IMG/VR virus record: IMGVR_UViG_3300025767_001696
Location: 1-43,057 of that record
Reading direction: 5' to 3' (one strand)
Length of the DNA: 43,057 bases
Source of the DNA: a virus
Both the position numbers and the translations under genes were made by a program. Of the stretch, positions 28,658-37,317 are shown piece after piece (position 1 is the stretch's first letter; every line of letters starts with the position of its first letter). A model generated the notes under the pieces. The model saw nothing but the letters and a program-made list of their open reading frames with translations, had not been told where the DNA came from and did no database searches.

Positions 28658-29334
28658 TTAATAACTCTCACACCAGCAGATTGATGCCAATTTCTCCACA
28701 AAGGTTCGACCTGTCTATCATACTTATTCAGCCATTCGTTAAGAGCTTTCCATTCTCCTTCTAGCCAGGTCGTGTAGTAGGATATACGATGCTTACCAGC
28801 TTTCTCCCAATCAAACCACCCAAGATGTCTCCAGTCACTTAACTCATCAAACCTAATTATTGTACCTGGTACAATTCTATCATTAAGTATATCTAGAGAG
28901 TATGCAGTAGCGCTGTAGATGTCCGGATCCATATTAATGAATGATAAGTTACCAGGATGGCTTTTCAGCCAGCTCTCTAACGTGTCCTGGAATAAACCTT
29001 TAGTGAGTGTAATGTTGTCTCGAACCTTAGGCAGACCAGTTTCAGAATCTATCAGGTCCTCACTTTGCATGGTAAATCTATCCATGTAGACAGTCTTTCC
29101 ACCTGTCTCCCATATTTCATCGACCCCATCAAACGTGTCAAATCCATAAAAATGAGTATCTGGTCGTAGCTTCGCCATGTAGTTTAAGCTTAATGCCTGC
29201 CAGACTCCAAGCTCAATAAACAAACCATTGTCATTACAAAGCGGCATACAGTATTCAAACTCTTTATATTTTGCTTCGAGAGGGACATGTCCATCTTCTA
29301 TGACATGGATGTCTTTAAATTCTTCTATGTTCAT
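28654..29334 (-). CDS. TylF/MycF-like methyltransferase
   Basis: ATG 29334 overlaps the preceding stop (ATGA) and has AAGG upstream, giving 226 residues. LFIELGVWQALSLNYMAKLR, then FYGFDTFDGVDEIW and the metal-binding LSFINMDPDIYSATAYSLDI correspond to the macrocin-O-methyltransferase family, which methylates sugar hydroxyls with SAM and Mg2+. It probably caps or decorates the glycan made by neighbours. Confidence 0.8.
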   Translation of the reverse strand: MNIEEFKDIHVIEDGHVPLEAKYKEFEYCMPLCNDNGLFIELGVWQALSLNYMAKLRPDTHFYGFDTFDGVDEIWETGGKTVYMDRFTMQSEDLIDSETGLPKVRDNITLTKGLFQDTLESWLKSHPGNLSFINMDPDIYSATAYSLDILNDRIVPGTIIRFDELSDWRHLGWFDWEKAGKHRISYYTTWLEGEWKALNEWLNKYDRQVEPLWRNWHQSAGVRVIK

Positions 29335-30239
29335 AGTTGATGCCTTATGTGATTCCAAGCTGTTCCATCTTTCACTTCTTTACGCGACCATTGAGCGTAA
29401 GACAGGTTATTTAACCACTGCTGCCTGTCATTAGAGCGAACAAGACTTTCAATTTGTGATAGTTTATTGTTTCCAAGAGAGTAGGCAAAGCTGCCTGGGT
29501 CCATTGCTATAGTTGGAACACCTCTAATGACTGAATCAATACCAAATCCGGAACTGTATGTTACTGTAGCATATGCATTGTCGAGTGTATGGAATAAATT
29601 GTCTCGTGTTCCTTGTTGAAGCGATACACCGTCAACACGAGTGATACGTAGAATGTTATCCTTATCGAACTCTCTATCGAGTTGCGGGGTACGGACAATA
29701 ATTTGCCTATCGGTATACTTTCTCAACTCTTCTGTTGTTTCAGCTGCCCACTTCGATACATCTACTCCTCGCAAAGAGGCATCACCGGGTAGCTGAAGAG
29801 CCACGACAATATAGTTACCTTCCTCTCTCCAAGGCTTCAGCTGTACCTTGAGCTTTTTAGAAATCTTATTCCACCGATCTGAAGGGTAACTTTGGTTTTG
29901 TCTGAAGAATCGACCAGTGTCCGCTAGGAAGCCGTTAACACCGATACGATACCATTGATCTTCGAGTATGTCGCTAACAGGACCTCGGCCGATAAGAGGC
30001 GTTTCAATACACACGAAAGGTTTCCCGCTGTTAACAATCTTTCGCTTACAGTTATGCCATAGAGTATCTCTATCCTTCCAAGATCCAAATATGACTGCAA
30101 CATCACAATTGTTTATATCATCATCATTATATGTAACAAATGCATCGCCACACATCTCCGTGATACCCCACTGCATATCAAACAACAGACTTTTAAATCT
30201 ATCATCGTTTGCACTGTTTAGAAATATACCTACTCTCAT
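29331..30239 (-). CDS. Capsule-type glycosyltransferase (KpsC/S-like)
   Basis: ATG 30239 with GGAA upstream gives 302 residues; a TTG upstream is less likely. VAVIFGSWKDRD and VVALQLPGDASLRGVD are N-domain parts. AYATVTYSSGFGIDSVIRGV, then PTIAMDPGSFA matches the C-domain donor site of capsular polysaccharide transferases. A Kdo-type or other sugar may be used. Part of the coupled cassette. Confidence 0.65.
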   Translation of the reverse strand: MRVGIFLNSANDDRFKSLLFDMQWGITEMCGDAFVTYNDDDINNCDVAVIFGSWKDRDTLWHNCKRKIVNSGKPFVCIETPLIGRGPVSDILEDQWYRIGVNGFLADTGRFFRQNQSYPSDRWNKISKKLKVQLKPWREEGNYIVVALQLPGDASLRGVDVSKWAAETTEELRKYTDRQIIVRTPQLDREFDKDNILRITRVDGVSLQQGTRDNLFHTLDNAYATVTYSSGFGIDSVIRGVPTIAMDPGSFAYSLGNNKLSQIESLVRSNDRQQWLNNLSYAQWSRKEVKDGTAWNHIRHQL

Positions 30240-30240
30240 A

Positions 30241-30975
30241 CTACTTTCCAATTATATTATATTCACCGAACTTTTCTACGGGCTCGTAATTACTAACATT
30301 ATAACCAGCGTCTATTGCTTCATCCTTATAGTCAATCCATAGATCGAATATTTCAGGTCTCTTGTGATCGGCGATCGCGCCAGTATACCAGGCAGGGCGC
30401 CATGGCTGTGATGCCATATTAGTATAATGCAGTTGCCAGATGTCATCGACGTCATAATCTTCCCCATCGAGACAATTCCATCTAGGATCAAGATCATGTA
30501 CAAGATCTGATCCGCTGAACTTACTAATCATCCTATGATGAGACTCAGCAATATTCTTCATTCTTGAAACAGGTATCGAATGAGGTTCGAACGCTTCGCA
30601 GTCAAATACCATTACACAGAACTCATGTCCGCCAAATCTACTGCCTCTTCTGGCTGCAATCGGCTTACCTTGCATATCTATGTTTAAAAGCTCATTGATA
30701 TCTCGAAAGTTAATCATGTCACAATCGGTGTATATCGCTCTGCCTTTGAAACCGCACGCTTCTGGAATAGCCCATCTGAACCCCGAGAAAGGAGTTGACC
30801 AGTTTTGAGTTTGCCATCCTCCCCACAACGATGAAGTATCTTTGGCTTGCCTCATCCATACAATTTCTACAGGAGCAGAGGCGTTCTTGCGCAGGGTATA
30901 CTCGTATACCATCTCAGCTGCAGCGTCTTCGCCGTTGGCTGATGTACCAATGAAAATTCTTATCGGTTCACTCAT
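30241..30975 (-). CDS. GT8-like glycosyltransferase
   Basis: 244 residues. IRIFIGTSANGEDAAAEMVY at the start is followed by FRWAIPEACGFKGRAIYTDC and the DxD within YTDCDMI. Retaining GT-A enzymes of this type use UDP-sugars. QLHYTNMASQPWRP near the C-terminus fits the metal-binding HxxN... region of GT8. ATGA overlap with the sulfotransferase. Confidence 0.72.
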   Translation of the reverse strand: MSEPIRIFIGTSANGEDAAAEMVYEYTLRKNASAPVEIVWMRQAKDTSSLWGGWQTQNWSTPFSGFRWAIPEACGFKGRAIYTDCDMINFRDINELLNIDMQGKPIAARRGSRFGGHEFCVMVFDCEAFEPHSIPVSRMKNIAESHHRMISKFSGSDLVHDLDPRWNCLDGEDYDVDDIWQLHYTNMASQPWRPAWYTGAIADHKRPEIFDLWIDYKDEAIDAGYNVSNYEPVEKFGEYNIIGK

Positions 30976-31616
30976 AAGTCATATCCAAATTTTACAAAAT
31001 CTTTCTTGTACCTACTGTATATTCTTGCTTTTTGTTCATCATTAAGTATTAAATTGTTATCTGATCTATTATAGATTGGTAGCGGTTTAAAGTCAACACC
31101 TAGTTGACTCGAGACAATTTCCCACTGCTCGGCAAGCTCCTCTATTTTTAAAATGCGGCATGAATCGTGGTAAATAAAGGAGAACTGGGAGGCAAAATGC
31201 TCGTCTGCTTGGTTGTCTTCGTAAGACTCTATTATATCAAGAACCTCGTTCACAGTCTTTTTATTAAGATTTATTTTGTTATCGGAATAAAATTTGGGAG
31301 CAGATCCTCTCCCAGATGCTTTGTTAGCAAACAAATCGCTATAGAAACTCTTGAATCTTTCTAGAGGATGACGAGCTACAGTGAAATGAAACCAATCGTT
31401 AAACTTAGTCTTAATACATTCGATTTCAGGGTAAATGGAGCCGCCTCTGGCATGGGATTTACCTTTATGTATCCACTGCTTATTACCTTTAAAATTACAT
31501 CCATTCTCATATTCGTACAATGCATTTTTTACACTTGTAGATGCATTCTTAGGTATACCGTGGAAGACAACTTTTAAATCTTTGTATATGCATGGTGTCT
31601 GTCTATTATATTTCAT
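30972..31616 (-). CDS. Carbohydrate sulfotransferase (Sulfotransfer_2 type)
   Basis: 214 residues. KVVFHGIPKNASTSVKNALY (residues ~14-33) is the 5'-phosphosulfate loop for PAPS. FTVARHPLERFKSFYSDLF holds the 3'-phosphate-binding Arg and Ser. The C-terminal region LPIYNRSDNNLILNDEQKAR is usual for the family. It would transfer sulfate from PAPS to a sugar hydroxyl; PAPS would come from the host. Located between glycosyltransferases with overlaps on both sides, so the product is likely a sulfated glycan. Unusual cargo in a phage. Confidence 0.82.
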   Translation of the reverse strand: MKYNRQTPCIYKDLKVVFHGIPKNASTSVKNALYEYENGCNFKGNKQWIHKGKSHARGGSIYPEIECIKTKFNDWFHFTVARHPLERFKSFYSDLFANKASGRGSAPKFYSDNKINLNKKTVNEVLDIIESYEDNQADEHFASQFSFIYHDSCRILKIEELAEQWEIVSSQLGVDFKPLPIYNRSDNNLILNDEQKARIYSRYKKDFVKFGYDL

Positions 31617-32460
31617 TACATATAAAACCTTCTTTGTCTAGCGCGTCTATTATATACTTATCACTTACTACAGGGCTATCGTTTTCAATAGTTAACTTTC
31701 CGTTGGTGTATGTGTAAAACTCAGGATGATAGACGGCAAGATCTCTATAGTATTGAACCGTTCTCGTTTCTCTGTGCCAATTAACATCATATCCTTCTGG
31801 GTAGATATGGATTGGCTGAATGTCGCTTTCCACTACATTGAGACCAATATATCTAAGATAAGTGCCATATACAAACTCCGGTTGAAACTTCCAACCCGCA
31901 ACGTCTTTATTAAATAAGGAAAACGGGATCCAGCGATGAAAAAGAAAGTACCAAGACATTGCATTGAAATTACCAAGAGCAAATCCATCCCATATATTAA
32001 TTGGACTTGACTTGCCTCCCATCTTTCTAGTTACTACAATATCTTTGTCTGATTTAACAAGTGGTAGATAGTCAATCAATTTACCCTCGTATTGGAAATC
32101 GTACCGTAGCCTTAAAACATAGTCATACTCATTAGACATATGGTAAAAAGGTTCAAGAGCCATACCTGTCATATACTGAATACGACCCAGCATGAATATA
32201 GGGTGATTTTTTTTAGATGCAAGCAATCTTTTTTCAAACTGTAAAATGTCTGGGCGCTCGGTGCACTCATAATCAACAAGTGATACATTTTTTAAATTTG
32301 GAGATAGGCTAATCTTTTTATGATCTTCGTCTGAAGCTTTAGACCACGTAGAATGATATGTATGATATTCTAATCCATCGAGAAATTCAAGATGTTGACT
32401 TACAACACTATCATAGGATCTTGGCTCGCCACTGTATATTACTGCTACTCGTATAGTCAT
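31606..32460 (-). CDS. Putative glycosyltransferase-like protein
   Basis: 284 residues. VAVIYSGEPRSYDSVVSQHL opens with a GxPR motif seen in WavE-like and related surface-glycan proteins. YDYVLRLRYDFQYEGKLIDY offers an RxRxD-type motif in place of DxD. INIWDGFALGNFNAM follows. I cannot fix the family with certainty. Context in the cassette supports a transferase role. It overlaps the sulfotransferase by 11 nt. Confidence 0.6.
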   Translation of the reverse strand: MTIRVAVIYSGEPRSYDSVVSQHLEFLDGLEYHTYHSTWSKASDEDHKKISLSPNLKNVSLVDYECTERPDILQFEKRLLASKKNHPIFMLGRIQYMTGMALEPFYHMSNEYDYVLRLRYDFQYEGKLIDYLPLVKSDKDIVVTRKMGGKSSPINIWDGFALGNFNAMSWYFLFHRWIPFSLFNKDVAGWKFQPEFVYGTYLRYIGLNVVESDIQPIHIYPEGYDVNWHRETRTVQYYRDLAVYHPEFYTYTNGKLTIENDSPVVSDKYIIDALDKEGFICNEI

Positions 32461-32463
32461 TTT

Positions 32464-33459
32464 TTAATCGTACGTATCGAATGGTGTTTCTACTCTAATA
32501 GCGCCATGCACTGCACTTCTTATTGTTGACGACCTAACATCACCGCGGCAGTGAAAACCGCTAGTGTCAGCTATAACTAAAGAATTTGCTTTAGCCGTAA
32601 TCGGCTCTAACTTCACATTCATCGTTTCAAGATCGTTCGGCATAGCCCTAAACGATCCTTCACCGTGGCCTTTGTTTCTACTTGTGTCCCATTCATCTTT
32701 TGCCACAAGAACCGACTCGCGATAGAAGAAGTCAAGCTGCTCTTCTGTAATTACGTTACTCTTCTTAGCATACATGAAAGGACCATCATCGACTGTAACA
32801 TCCTCTGGAAAATACCAATACTTCAAACAAGGATAGAATACATCGCTATGACATACCTTCTGAATATCACCATTGTTAGGATCATTCTTAAGTCTTTGTA
32901 CATAGGTCGTATCTTGAAAATGATTCCACGCAGCATCATCTGTGACACGTCTGTGAGCTGCGCCAGCGCATATCTTATACACTCCCTTATCGATAAGCAT
33001 GGATTGTATATTGGGATGCTGGCTGCTAATTTTGTTATGAGATTGTATATTCTCACCTAACGAAAAACTCAAAATCTCTTCTTTTACTTTACCGGCAAGT
33101 ACATCTGGTAGGAAGTTTTCTATTACAACTACGCCGTTGTCATCCATCTCTCTGTTACAATTACTTGATCGTCGTAGTTCGTAAGCATGTCTTGCGAACA
33201 TCATTCTGAATAGGTGCAACCCTTTCTCCATGAGATCGACCCTAGAAAATAATGGGTGAACTACTTTTGTTCGAAAGAACTTGTGACCAGTAAAGACAAT
33301 TGGGTCCGGTTCTTCTTCAAAGATAATTTTATATGCCAGTTCTGATTGCTCGGCAAAATTGTCGTTGGTAAGAAAGTGCTCAATGTTGAGAACGTCATCG
33401 CACTGAGCCCCGGACATCAATCCTCTGCTGTAGAGATAGTCACCTAGATATGTCTTCAC
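32464..33459 (-). CDS. Phytanoyl-CoA dioxygenase (PhyH)-like oxygenase
   Basis: 331 residues. NGVVVIENFLPDVLAGKVKE is the PhyH-type N-terminus. CHSDVFYPCLKYWYF supplies HxD, SLVIADTSGFHCRGDV the distal His, and STIRSAVHG an Arg for 2-oxoglutarate. Some PhyH relatives act in polyketide, phosphonate and sugar pathways, so a glycan hydroxylation role is possible. The ATGA overlap couples it to the nucleotidyltransferase. Confidence 0.75.
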   Translation of the reverse strand: MKTYLGDYLYSRGLMSGAQCDDVLNIEHFLTNDNFAEQSELAYKIIFEEEPDPIVFTGHKFFRTKVVHPLFSRVDLMEKGLHLFRMMFARHAYELRRSSNCNREMDDNGVVVIENFLPDVLAGKVKEEILSFSLGENIQSHNKISSQHPNIQSMLIDKGVYKICAGAAHRRVTDDAAWNHFQDTTYVQRLKNDPNNGDIQKVCHSDVFYPCLKYWYFPEDVTVDDGPFMYAKKSNVITEEQLDFFYRESVLVAKDEWDTSRNKGHGEGSFRAMPNDLETMNVKLEPITAKANSLVIADTSGFHCRGDVRSSTIRSAVHGAIRVETPFDTYD

Positions 33460-34493
33460 ATCTTTTCCCAGTAGTCATTATCATCCCTTGGCACGTTTAT
33501 AGCTGATGCTGAGGGGTACGGATTGGTTTTACTTGTATCATTTATTAATATTCGTGGTGCATGCGGAACGTCGTATAATATTCTGAAATCATCAATCCCA
33601 GCAGCTCGCAATGCTTCTTCTGTTTGCCGATAGTATTTTTCAGGTCTCGATGTAGTGAATATTAATGTAGCCCCCTCTGACTGTTTCTTCAGAAGGTACT
33701 TGACTGCATTAGGAATAACTTGAGGCGTGTTACTATAATCATTGCTGAATAATTTTGATTGGTTGTAGAATACGGTACCATCGAGATCGCAGAATATTGT
33801 AGCTCGTTGTTTGTTATACTCTACGAACTCTTTATATGTGCCTAAATCTACATACTCTTCAACTTCGTTTGCAACAAATACACCGTCTTCGATCATCTTC
33901 TTAATAACATGCGAGACGAATATTTCATCGATGTTACCTGTATTGGATAGATATTCAAACGCTTTGCAATATTCTGCAGCACTCCTAAATCCATAACCTC
34001 CGACACATATGAAGTTACTAATTACAGACTTCTCAACGATATTAGTAACAACAGATTGCTCGTTAATTGCTGCAAAACTTTTTGCTGCTATGTTTTGGAG
34101 ACTTAGATTCTTTCTTAAATCGATGACATTAACGTGATTATCTTTTCTGAACTCTCCCTCAAAGAAGCTATCGCAGTCCTGTATGAATATAGGCTCATTC
34201 CCCAACTTCTGAGCTATACGATATACCGTCTCTGCAGGACCAGAAGTTTGTTCTTCGAATATATGTTGAGTTACATTATCGTAGTCATCATACACTTTGT
34301 CTATTGCAATCTTAGCATCGTACTTATCAACATGCTCTCGAAGAATTGCAAAATGTACATCTAATCCGCACTGTATGTATTTGTCTGCAGCTTTTTCAAA
34401 TAAGCATTCACCATCGCTTAGTGTTAACAAGTACTTGGGTCTTGTGCCAGGAAATCTAGAGCTCAGTCCCGCGCAGGGAATTATAACGGCCAT
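33456..34493 (-). CDS. Sugar nucleotidyltransferase fused to HAD phosphatase
   Basis: 345 residues, two domains. Residues 1-~225: IIPCAGLSSRFPGTRPKYLL is the G-x-G-x-R...PK signature of NTP transferases, followed by FIQDCDSFF (metal Asp) and FICVGGYGFRSAAEY. Residues ~232-345: TIFCDLDGTVFYNQSKL is HAD motif I, IFTTSRPEKYYRQTEEALRA motif II, and ILINDTSKTNPYP motif IV. The fusion may activate a sugar-1-phosphate and dephosphorylate an intermediate, as in heptose or related pathways. Coupled to the kinase and PhyH genes. Confidence 0.82.
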   Translation of the reverse strand: MAVIIPCAGLSSRFPGTRPKYLLTLSDGECLFEKAADKYIQCGLDVHFAILREHVDKYDAKIAIDKVYDDYDNVTQHIFEEQTSGPAETVYRIAQKLGNEPIFIQDCDSFFEGEFRKDNHVNVIDLRKNLSLQNIAAKSFAAINEQSVVTNIVEKSVISNFICVGGYGFRSAAEYCKAFEYLSNTGNIDEIFVSHVIKKMIEDGVFVANEVEEYVDLGTYKEFVEYNKQRATIFCDLDGTVFYNQSKLFSNDYSNTPQVIPNAVKYLLKKQSEGATLIFTTSRPEKYYRQTEEALRAAGIDDFRILYDVPHAPRILINDTSKTNPYPSASAINVPRDDNDYWEKM

Positions 34494-35215
34494 ATTCTGT
34501 CTATCTCTTTAGTGAGGAATTTTGTTGTGTGTTTATCTTTACTGTAGGGTAATATTCTTGAAAGCATAAAGCAATACAATACATTATTATTCATAAACTC
34601 ATACTTAGATTTTAAATGCTCACCTATCTTAAGGCAACTTATTTTAACGTTACCAGTGTTTTCACTATTTCTTAAGAACCAATAACCATCGATATCCTGT
34701 CTAAGTTTTGCTCCATCGAAGTGAATACTAGAAAGAGGTGTTGGATTAGCATCTATAAGAAAGAACTCACCGTCCTTGTGGAGTATATTGTCGAAAGTAA
34801 AGTCACCGTGTATTAGACCTTTTGGCATATCGTATTGCATTAAAGGTATAAATGGATATATGTTAATTGATGGACCAAGTTCAAGAGCTTTTTGATGCAG
34901 CTCCTCATAGAAGGAATAAGGCTCAGAATTACTAAGACACCAAGAAAAGTATTGATCTATAAATTTAATAATACTATCTACGCTTTCGTTGCTTCCACTC
35001 TCTAAAAAAGTATAGATGTCCTCTCCAGCTATGTAATCCATAATAATTGTATTATCTGTTACACTGTGGATGTGAGGAGTATTAAATGGAAGCGATTCTA
35101 GTATTTCAGTACTTTGCCTTGCTTTAGCATATCCAGACTTTACTACCGTATTATTATCATAAAGACAAACGCTAACTCCGCTGTGACCTTTAAGTTCTTT
35201 TATTAATTTTGTCAT
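34481..35215 (-). CDS. Aminoglycoside/choline phosphotransferase-like kinase
   Basis: 244 residues. GLIHGDFTFDNILHKDGEFF is the HGDxxxxNIL catalytic loop and FLIDANPTP the metal-binding Asp. TVVKSGYAKARQS lies in the ATP-binding lobe. The family phosphorylates sugars, choline and similar small molecules. Beside a nucleotidyltransferase-HAD fusion it may prepare a sugar phosphate. Overlaps the next gene by 13 nt. Confidence 0.72.
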   Translation of the reverse strand: MTKLIKELKGHSGVSVCLYDNNTVVKSGYAKARQSTEILESLPFNTPHIHSVTDNTIIMDYIAGEDIYTFLESGSNESVDSIIKFIDQYFSWCLSNSEPYSFYEELHQKALELGPSINIYPFIPLMQYDMPKGLIHGDFTFDNILHKDGEFFLIDANPTPLSSIHFDGAKLRQDIDGYWFLRNSENTGNVKISCLKIGEHLKSKYEFMNNNVLYCFMLSRILPYSKDKHTTKFLTKEIDRIWPL

Positions 35216-35216
35216 A

Positions 35217-36290
35217 TCAAATTGTGTTTTTAGCGATAGCTTGCTGTAGTGTTTCTCTCAACTTATCAATATTAATCTCCAGATGAGAGTTTTTAGGTTT
35301 AGCACGCTCTGGCGGCATTCCTTTTGTCTGCGCTACTAGTGTATGCCAATTCAATTCGCATATATCAGCTATATTGTTCCAACCGCATTCCTCCGCAACT
35401 TCGAATTCATGATTGAAGTCTATTACTGTACTGCCTGGCTTCATAGCATGTGTATGTGTAAGACCAGCACCAGTGGGTGAAACAATAATATCAGCAGCTG
35501 CAAACAGTTTTAATTTTTCATTAAGCGACATATTTGACATGCTATTGTCTTTATGAGTATTGAATGGTACAAAATCAAACTCATTAACGAGCATATCAAT
35601 AACCGCCGGCTCGTTAGTTACATTTCTTGCTACTGCATCATTACGTGAAATATAGACTCTCTTAAACTCACCTACATCTCTAGTTTTAAGATTGTCTTTA
35701 AGAAACTCAACAACCCACGATGCAACACGACCTCTGTATGAGATAGCAGGATAAGTTGCCGCATGTACCTTGTTTGATACGACAAGGCATGGTGTATCAA
35801 GCTCGATTATTCTTTCTTTGATATCTGGAAAATAGGATAGGGAATCAAGCTGATACTGTTTGAGGTGATTTGTAACAATAGGTATATCCGGCTTCTGTCT
35901 GAAAGCCTCGATGAGAGGAAGATCCTCAAAGAACCAATGCCAATACTGACCTATATTGAACCATGTAAAACATTCATTTATCGTATGTCTATCAGCATAG
36001 GTATTGTCAATGTCAATCTGAAAGGAGTCTTTAGCGTGCGACCAAAAAGGACTTTTAATTCGAAAGTTTTGAGCGTCTTTGGTAAAGCGCTCGTGATAGA
36101 ACTTGTTGTCTTTTACGACACCAGCTAAGCCATGTTCCCAGCTTCCACTAGTTAAGACGCAATCTTCGAATGTAACTATCTCACATGAAGGAGCAGTATA
36201 ACTAAACACTCTATCGGAGATAATGTAACTACGATTTTCAGACGGCCTTACAACAATACCTTCAGGCGTCTTCGCCTCCATCACTAACAT
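35217..36290 (-). CDS. GT61 (DUF563) glycosyltransferase
   Basis: 357 residues; ATG 36281 (M4) is an alternative start. GQYWHWFFEDLPLIEAF, KRVYISRNDAVARNVTNEP and ADIIVSPTGAGLTHTHAMKP, then GSTVIDF are the conserved blocks of the GT61 family, which includes xylosyl- and N-acetylglucosaminyltransferases. First gene of the glycan cassette in transcription order. It overlaps the GIY-YIG-like gene by 29 nt. Confidence 0.82.
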   Translation of the reverse strand: MLVMEAKTPEGIVVRPSENRSYIISDRVFSYTAPSCEIVTFEDCVLTSGSWEHGLAGVVKDNKFYHERFTKDAQNFRIKSPFWSHAKDSFQIDIDNTYADRHTINECFTWFNIGQYWHWFFEDLPLIEAFRQKPDIPIVTNHLKQYQLDSLSYFPDIKERIIELDTPCLVVSNKVHAATYPAISYRGRVASWVVEFLKDNLKTRDVGEFKRVYISRNDAVARNVTNEPAVIDMLVNEFDFVPFNTHKDNSMSNMSLNEKLKLFAAADIIVSPTGAGLTHTHAMKPGSTVIDFNHEFEVAEECGWNNIADICELNWHTLVAQTKGMPPERAKPKNSHLEINIDKLRETLQQAIAKNTI

Positions 36291-36723
36291 AATCTTCTCT
36301 CAAACCTTTCACGTGCTTAGAATGAATCTTAACACCTATGAATTCATTGTAATAATCATCTCTGAATAATACATCGTTATCAAACTGAAGTTTGGCTTCT
36401 ACGTAAGAGAGCTCACCACGAGTCTTACATTTTTTAAGTATCTCTCTCTTAAATCTAGATGATCCAGATTCTTCTACTAACCTCTTTACTTCCTCGCTCG
36501 AACCATAGTAGTCTTTCCAGTCTGATTCTTTCTTCTGTATTCGTTTATTCTTCTTACCTTTTAGCGGAGGTAATTTTTTTGTTGACCAGAAGAACTTCTT
36601 TCCTATGTACTTCTTGTCGTTGGTGAGATCTGTAATTAGATATACAAACCCGTAATATTCGTCTATGTCCTCCGCTGAATAGATCTCACCTTCGTACAGC
36701 CAATCACTCATTGTCATCATCAA
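36262..36723 (-). CDS. GIY-YIG-like nuclease domain protein
   Basis: 153 residues; ATG 36711 (M5) overlaps the previous stop and may be the true start. YGFVYLITDLTNDKKYIGKK is a GIY-YIG-like motif pair (GFVY...KYIG), KKESDWKDYYGSSEEVKRLV holds a YYGSS typical of the phage branch, and ELSYVEAKLQFD supplies the catalytic Glu. Proteins of this type occur widely in T4-like phages as putative endonucleases. Basic loop KGKKNKRIQKK may bind DNA. Confidence 0.7.
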   Translation of the reverse strand: MMMTMSDWLYEGEIYSAEDIDEYYGFVYLITDLTNDKKYIGKKFFWSTKKLPPLKGKKNKRIQKKESDWKDYYGSSEEVKRLVEESGSSRFKREILKKCKTRGELSYVEAKLQFDNDVLFRDDYYNEFIGVKIHSKHVKGLREDYVSDGGEDA

Positions 36724-36883
36724 ATTCTAAATTACTGATATCCATCTCATCATAATCTTGAGATAGTGAAGAGCAAAACGGACAATGCATAGGTTGATCG
36801 ATAACGTTGTCTTCATCAAACGTTACCATATACTCTACGCCACAATCATCACACATAAAGTCTTTTGTTACCTTACTTGGCAT
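36704..36883 (-). CDS. Small zinc-ribbon protein
   Basis: 59 residues with two CxxC pairs: FMCDDCGVEYMVTF and MHCPFCSSLS, then an acidic tail ending FDDDNE. A zinc ribbon is clear from the Cys spacing. Start overlaps the dCMP deaminase end by 16 nt and its stop the next ORF. Role unknown; it may bind nucleic acid or protein. Confidence 0.7.
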   Translation of the reverse strand: MPSKVTKDFMCDDCGVEYMVTFDEDNVIDQPMHCPFCSSLSQDYDEMDISNLEFDDDNE

Positions 36884-37317
36884 ACCTGTACTCCTGATTT
36901 TTCTAAAAATCCGATACCTTCGTCGGATCTATACTCATTTATATAATACACATTTTTGATGCCTGCCTGATATATTAATTTAGCACAGTGCATACAAGGT
37001 GCATGGGTTATGAATAAGTCTGCATCTTTACTTGATTCGGTAGACGAGCATAGCTTCATTAGAGCGTTTGCTTCTGCGTGCAGTACTTCTGGCTTGGTTT
37101 TCAGTTGCTCATAATCAACCCACTCGTTCGGTGGAACAACTTCTTCACACTCATTGTCCCACCCGGAGGGTGTTCCATTATAACCTACAGATAGGATACG
37201 ATTATCTTTTACAATAACGCATCCTACCTTGAGTTTCTTAGCATGGGAGAGTTTAGACGTTATCTCTGCTACATCACTAAAATATTCTATAAATTTCTGC
37301 TTCAAGCGGCTCCCCAT
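36868..37317 (-). CDS. cd: dCMP deaminase
   Basis: 149 residues. LHAEANALMKL (His ligand and catalytic Glu) and HAPCMHCAKLIYQ (two Cys ligands) form the zinc site, and GCVIVKDNRILSVGYNGTPS is the usual substrate region. It deaminates dCMP to dUMP for thymidylate synthesis, next to ribonucleotide reductase as in T4-like phages. The start overlaps nrdB by 16 nt. Confidence 0.9.
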   Translation of the reverse strand: MGSRLKQKFIEYFSDVAEITSKLSHAKKLKVGCVIVKDNRILSVGYNGTPSGWDNECEEVVPPNEWVDYEQLKTKPEVLHAEANALMKLCSSTESSKDADLFITHAPCMHCAKLIYQAGIKNVYYINEYRSDEGIGFLEKSGVQVCQVR

